This document shows positions 61,983-64,000 of a stretch of 64,000 bases of DNA, one piece after another. Within the stretch, counting starts at the first letter, position 1, and each line of letters starts with the position of its first letter. This stretch comes from JBCFAY01 sp038562375 (GTDB taxonomy: Bacteria > Bacillota > Clostridia > Christensenellales > CAG-138): contig JBCFAY010000001.1 of assembly GCA_038562375.1 (NCBI GenBank), positions 242,792-306,791 on the forward strand, in the 5' to 3' direction. Below the pieces are notes generated by a model. That model saw only the letters and a list, made by a program, of their open reading frames with translations. It did no database searches and was not told the origin of the DNA. Position numbers and translations under genes: made by a program.

Positions 61983-62969
61983 CTATTTGTAATACTGGAT
62001 GATGCAGATGCCGGAGCCGCCAGCACCGCCAGCACCGCTGTTCGCGCCGCCACCACCACCAGCCGCATAACCGCCAGCACTACCGGCTCCGCTGCTTGCG
62101 CCGTTTCCTCCAGCGCCTGACGCTCCATAGCCGCCACCGCCGCCGCCACTAAACGCGCTTGCAGCGCCAGCACCACCAGCACCGCCATATCCGCCGCCAC
62201 CGCCAGCCCCGTACCCATTGGCATTTCCACCTGATGCTCCGTAGCCGCCGCCACCACCGCCACCGGAATAATCAGATTTTCCGTTTCCGCCAACTCCGCC
62301 GAATCCGCCGCCGCCACCGCCGCCGCCATTTGTTCCCTTTGTTCCTCCTGCTCCAGTTCCGGTGAATTCAAGCCCGGAATTCGTCGTATTTGTTCCTGTG
62401 GAGCCGTTTGTGCTGGACGATCCACCTGTCCCACCTGTACCGCCAAATACACCGCCTAGGCCGCCAGCACCGCCAGTTGAGGCTTGACCGCCACCGCCGC
62501 CGCCACCGCCCCACAGGCCGCCAGCACCGCCAGCGATATTGTTGTAACCGCCGCCGCCACCTCCGAATTGCTTACCGATGCCCGCAGCGCCACTGCCACT
62601 GCCGCCGCCACCGCTTCCTCCGGCCGCGTTGCTCTGCCCACCACCACTTCCGCCGTTCGCTGAAAAAAATGTCCCGAAGGACGAAAATCCGCCATTACTT
62701 CCAGCGCTGGACCCGGATATCCCGCCCGCGCCGCCCGTTCCGATTGTGATGTTCACGCTGTTGACACTGGACAAGTCGACCAGGCCGTCCGCCATGTAGC
62801 CACCGCAACCGCCCGCGCCGCCATTATATCCGCCGCCGCCACCGGCCCCAAATAGCCGCACGAACGCCTTATCAACTCCGGCGGGCTTGTTCCATGTCTG
62901 CGAAGATGTTATGATCTCGGTGGTAAGCGTGGGCTTGCCGCCGCCCGGGAAACAACTCAATACCGCCAT
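61983..62969 (-). CDS. glycine-rich phage tail/receptor-binding protein
   Basis: A 328-residue protein. The N-terminal part (TSSQTWNKPAGVDKAFVRLF) resembles the start of the glycine-rich domains found at the tips of phage tail fibres. The rest is dominated by polyglycine stretches interrupted by aromatic or aliphatic residues, ending GAGGSGICIIQYYK, the usual closing strand. Such domains form polyglycine-II bundles used in host recognition. ATG 62969 follows GGGGTGATTGT. It overlaps the end of the upstream gene (62974) closely without sharing its frame. DNA is highly repetitive, so assembly errors are possible. Confidence 0.85.
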   Translation of the reverse strand: MAVLSCFPGGGKPTLTTEIITSSQTWNKPAGVDKAFVRLFGAGGGGGYNGGAGGCGGYMADGLVDLSSVNSVNITIGTGGAGGISGSSAGSNGGFSSFGTFFSANGGSGGGQSNAAGGSGGGGSGSGAAGIGKQFGGGGGGYNNIAGGAGGLWGGGGGGGGQASTGGAGGLGGVFGGTGGTGGSSSTNGSTGTNTTNSGLEFTGTGAGGTKGTNGGGGGGGGFGGVGGNGKSDYSGGGGGGGYGASGGNANGYGAGGGGGYGGAGGAGAASAFSGGGGGGYGASGAGGNGASSGAGSAGGYAAGGGGGANSGAGGAGGSGICIIQYYK

Positions 62970-62973
62970 ACAA

Positions 62974-63690
62974 TCACCCCGCAATCTTAATCATAATTGG
63001 GATATTGACGGCCGGTTTCGTGCCGAACGCCGACACTGTGATCTGCCCTGCTGCCTGCGCTGTGACCAGCAGTGAAGCGCCCTGTGCCGCCGTGATCTCC
63101 GAAGCCGTGGCCGTCATGGCAAGACCGGCGATTGCAGGATCATCCGCCGCAAGGCCGTCGATTGTCACCGTCTGAGTGTACGGCGCAGATGCGCCTGACC
63201 AGCTGCCGGAGCCCAGCGTCGTGAGCACGACGCGAGTATTGGTGCTCCGAACCTTACTGAGCGATCGCGTCACGCCCACAACGATGCTGCTGGCGATCTG
63301 CACGACGCAGAATTCGATTTCGTACACATCGTCGCCATTATAAATATCGCCCTGCGTAAGAGCCGTAAAGCTCCCGGTCGCCGAAATATCCCACACGAAT
63401 ATCCCTTGCGTAAACGTCGATGCACTTGCGGCGATACTTAAATCGACCTTAAACCGCAGGCGCGCGTATGTGTTCCCGCTCGCAGAAATGGGCAAGGTTA
63501 AATTCTCATCGATCTGCACGACACGCCCCGCCGTAAGAAACCAGCCCGGGGCGATCGTCACGTTGAGGCCGGAATAGCTCAGGCCGCAGCCGTATATGAT
63601 GCCGTCCTTCCCGGCCAAAGCCTTACGCATTATGCCGTCATCCTGCGCTTTGACGGTGCGCAGGTCAAAAGTTACGCCGTTTAAAGCCAT
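62974..63690 (-). CDS. phage tail/baseplate appendage protein
   Basis: A 238-residue protein, largely beta by pattern. The N terminus (IIYGCGLSYSGLNVTIAPGW, AGRVVQIDENLTLPIS) resembles upstream baseplate or fibre-connector proteins of siphophages. The C terminus is Ala/Thr-rich (TATASEITAAQGASLLVTAQ, ending PIMIKIAG). It lies between a baseplate-like gene at the window edge and the glycine-rich fibre gene. Confidence 0.75.
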   Translation of the reverse strand: MALNGVTFDLRTVKAQDDGIMRKALAGKDGIIYGCGLSYSGLNVTIAPGWFLTAGRVVQIDENLTLPISASGNTYARLRFKVDLSIAASASTFTQGIFVWDISATGSFTALTQGDIYNGDDVYEIEFCVVQIASSIVVGVTRSLSKVRSTNTRVVLTTLGSGSWSGASAPYTQTVTIDGLAADDPAIAGLAMTATASEITAAQGASLLVTAQAAGQITVSAFGTKPAVNIPIMIKIAG

Positions 63691-63691
63691 A

Positions 63692-64000
63692 TTATCCGCT
63701 CCTTTGCTTGTTGAGCTTATCCATGAGGGTCAGCCGCAGTTCACCGGATTTATACGTTGTCATGCGGCTTTTACTGGTGCGCCGCACCGCCGACACATAA
63801 GAGTTGAGCACGCGGCCGCGGATGCGCACTTGCAGGCGGTCATAAAAATTTAGCTCCTTCAAACCGTCGAACTCAATCAGGTGGGAATAAGAGTTTTTCG
63901 CGAATTCATCGGCCACCTTGAGCACAGTTTCGTCGCCTGTCGTGGTGGTCGTGATCACCGACCAGTCACCGGCCGCGCGCTCTGCGCTTCCGGGATCCTC
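63692..64000 (-). CDS. phage tail protein, C-terminal part (runs off the right edge)
   Basis: The frame stays open to base 64000, so only the last 102 residues are seen. They include TTTTGDETVLKVADEFAKNS, LIEFDGLKELNFYDRLQVRI and the end SGELRLTLMDKLNKQRSG. The KIGDR-like IRGRVLNSYVSAVRRT segment recalls the end of ReqiPepy6 Gp37-like tail proteins, but this is weak. The stop is one base before the next start (63690), giving tight coupling. Confidence 0.7.
   Translation of the reverse strand, partial: EDPGSAERAAGDWSVITTTTTGDETVLKVADEFAKNSYSHLIEFDGLKELNFYDRLQVRIRGRVLNSYVSAVRRTSKSRMTTYKSGELRLTLMDKLNKQRSG

Overview
The window looks like chromosome of a spore-forming, anaerobic, fairly GC-rich member of the Clostridia (Bacillota). 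The evidence is three tandem alpha/beta small acid-soluble spore protein genes, the Firmicutes order asp23/yloU - fakA/yloV - recG, strong AGGAGG ribosome binding sites, and a glycine-reductase-type selenoprotein with an in-frame UGA. The genus cannot be named from sequence alone.

Layout. 1-8 kb: three zinc-ribbon proteins, an MmcQ/YjbR protein, a radical SAM enzyme and a MacA/MacB-like efflux operon ending in a decayed surface-protein fragment. 8-14 kb: polysaccharide deacetylase, three SASPs, recG, fakA-like, asp23-like. 14-18.5 kb: a sigma-A promoter, a structured leader and an intrinsic terminator precede an SsnA/guanine-deaminase-like amidohydrolase and an 848-residue flavoprotein in which dihydroorotate/dihydropyrimidine dehydrogenase, GltD-like and ferredoxin domains are fused. 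19-23 kb: an MFS transporter and a solitary PilZ-containing cellulose-synthase-like glycosyltransferase.

23.5-47.6 kb is the most unusual part: two paralogous catabolic loci. Each has a divergent XRE-cupin regulator, a BMP-type ABC importer, a creatininase-family protein and an enamidase-like amidohydrolase. Locus A (23.5-31.0 kb) has a wrecked enamidase gene. Locus B (32.2-47.6 kb) has intact genes plus an ornithine-cyclodeaminase-family protein, a flavodoxin-like protein, a two-subunit molybdenum hydroxylase and a GrdB/GrdE-like pair whose GrdB member is a selenoprotein with a visible SECIS hairpin. Part of locus B (about 32.1-42.9 kb) is clearly more AT-rich than its surroundings and abuts a dead permease fragment. 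Together the genes suggest uptake, hydroxylation, cyclic-amide hydrolysis and reductive C-N cleavage of a nitrogenous (probably heterocyclic) compound. The substrate is unknown.

47.9-57 kb: PutP-like symporter, tocopherol-cyclase-like protein, membrane protein, two nearly identical MFS genes flanking an Lrp regulator, and an M20 peptidase. From about 57.2 kb to the right edge lies a prophage that appears to be integrated at the 3' end of a tRNA-Cys-like gene. It carries small early genes, an HTH gene, a holin, a three-domain endolysin and tail genes, plus one isolated type I-C-like CRISPR repeat at 59575-59601.
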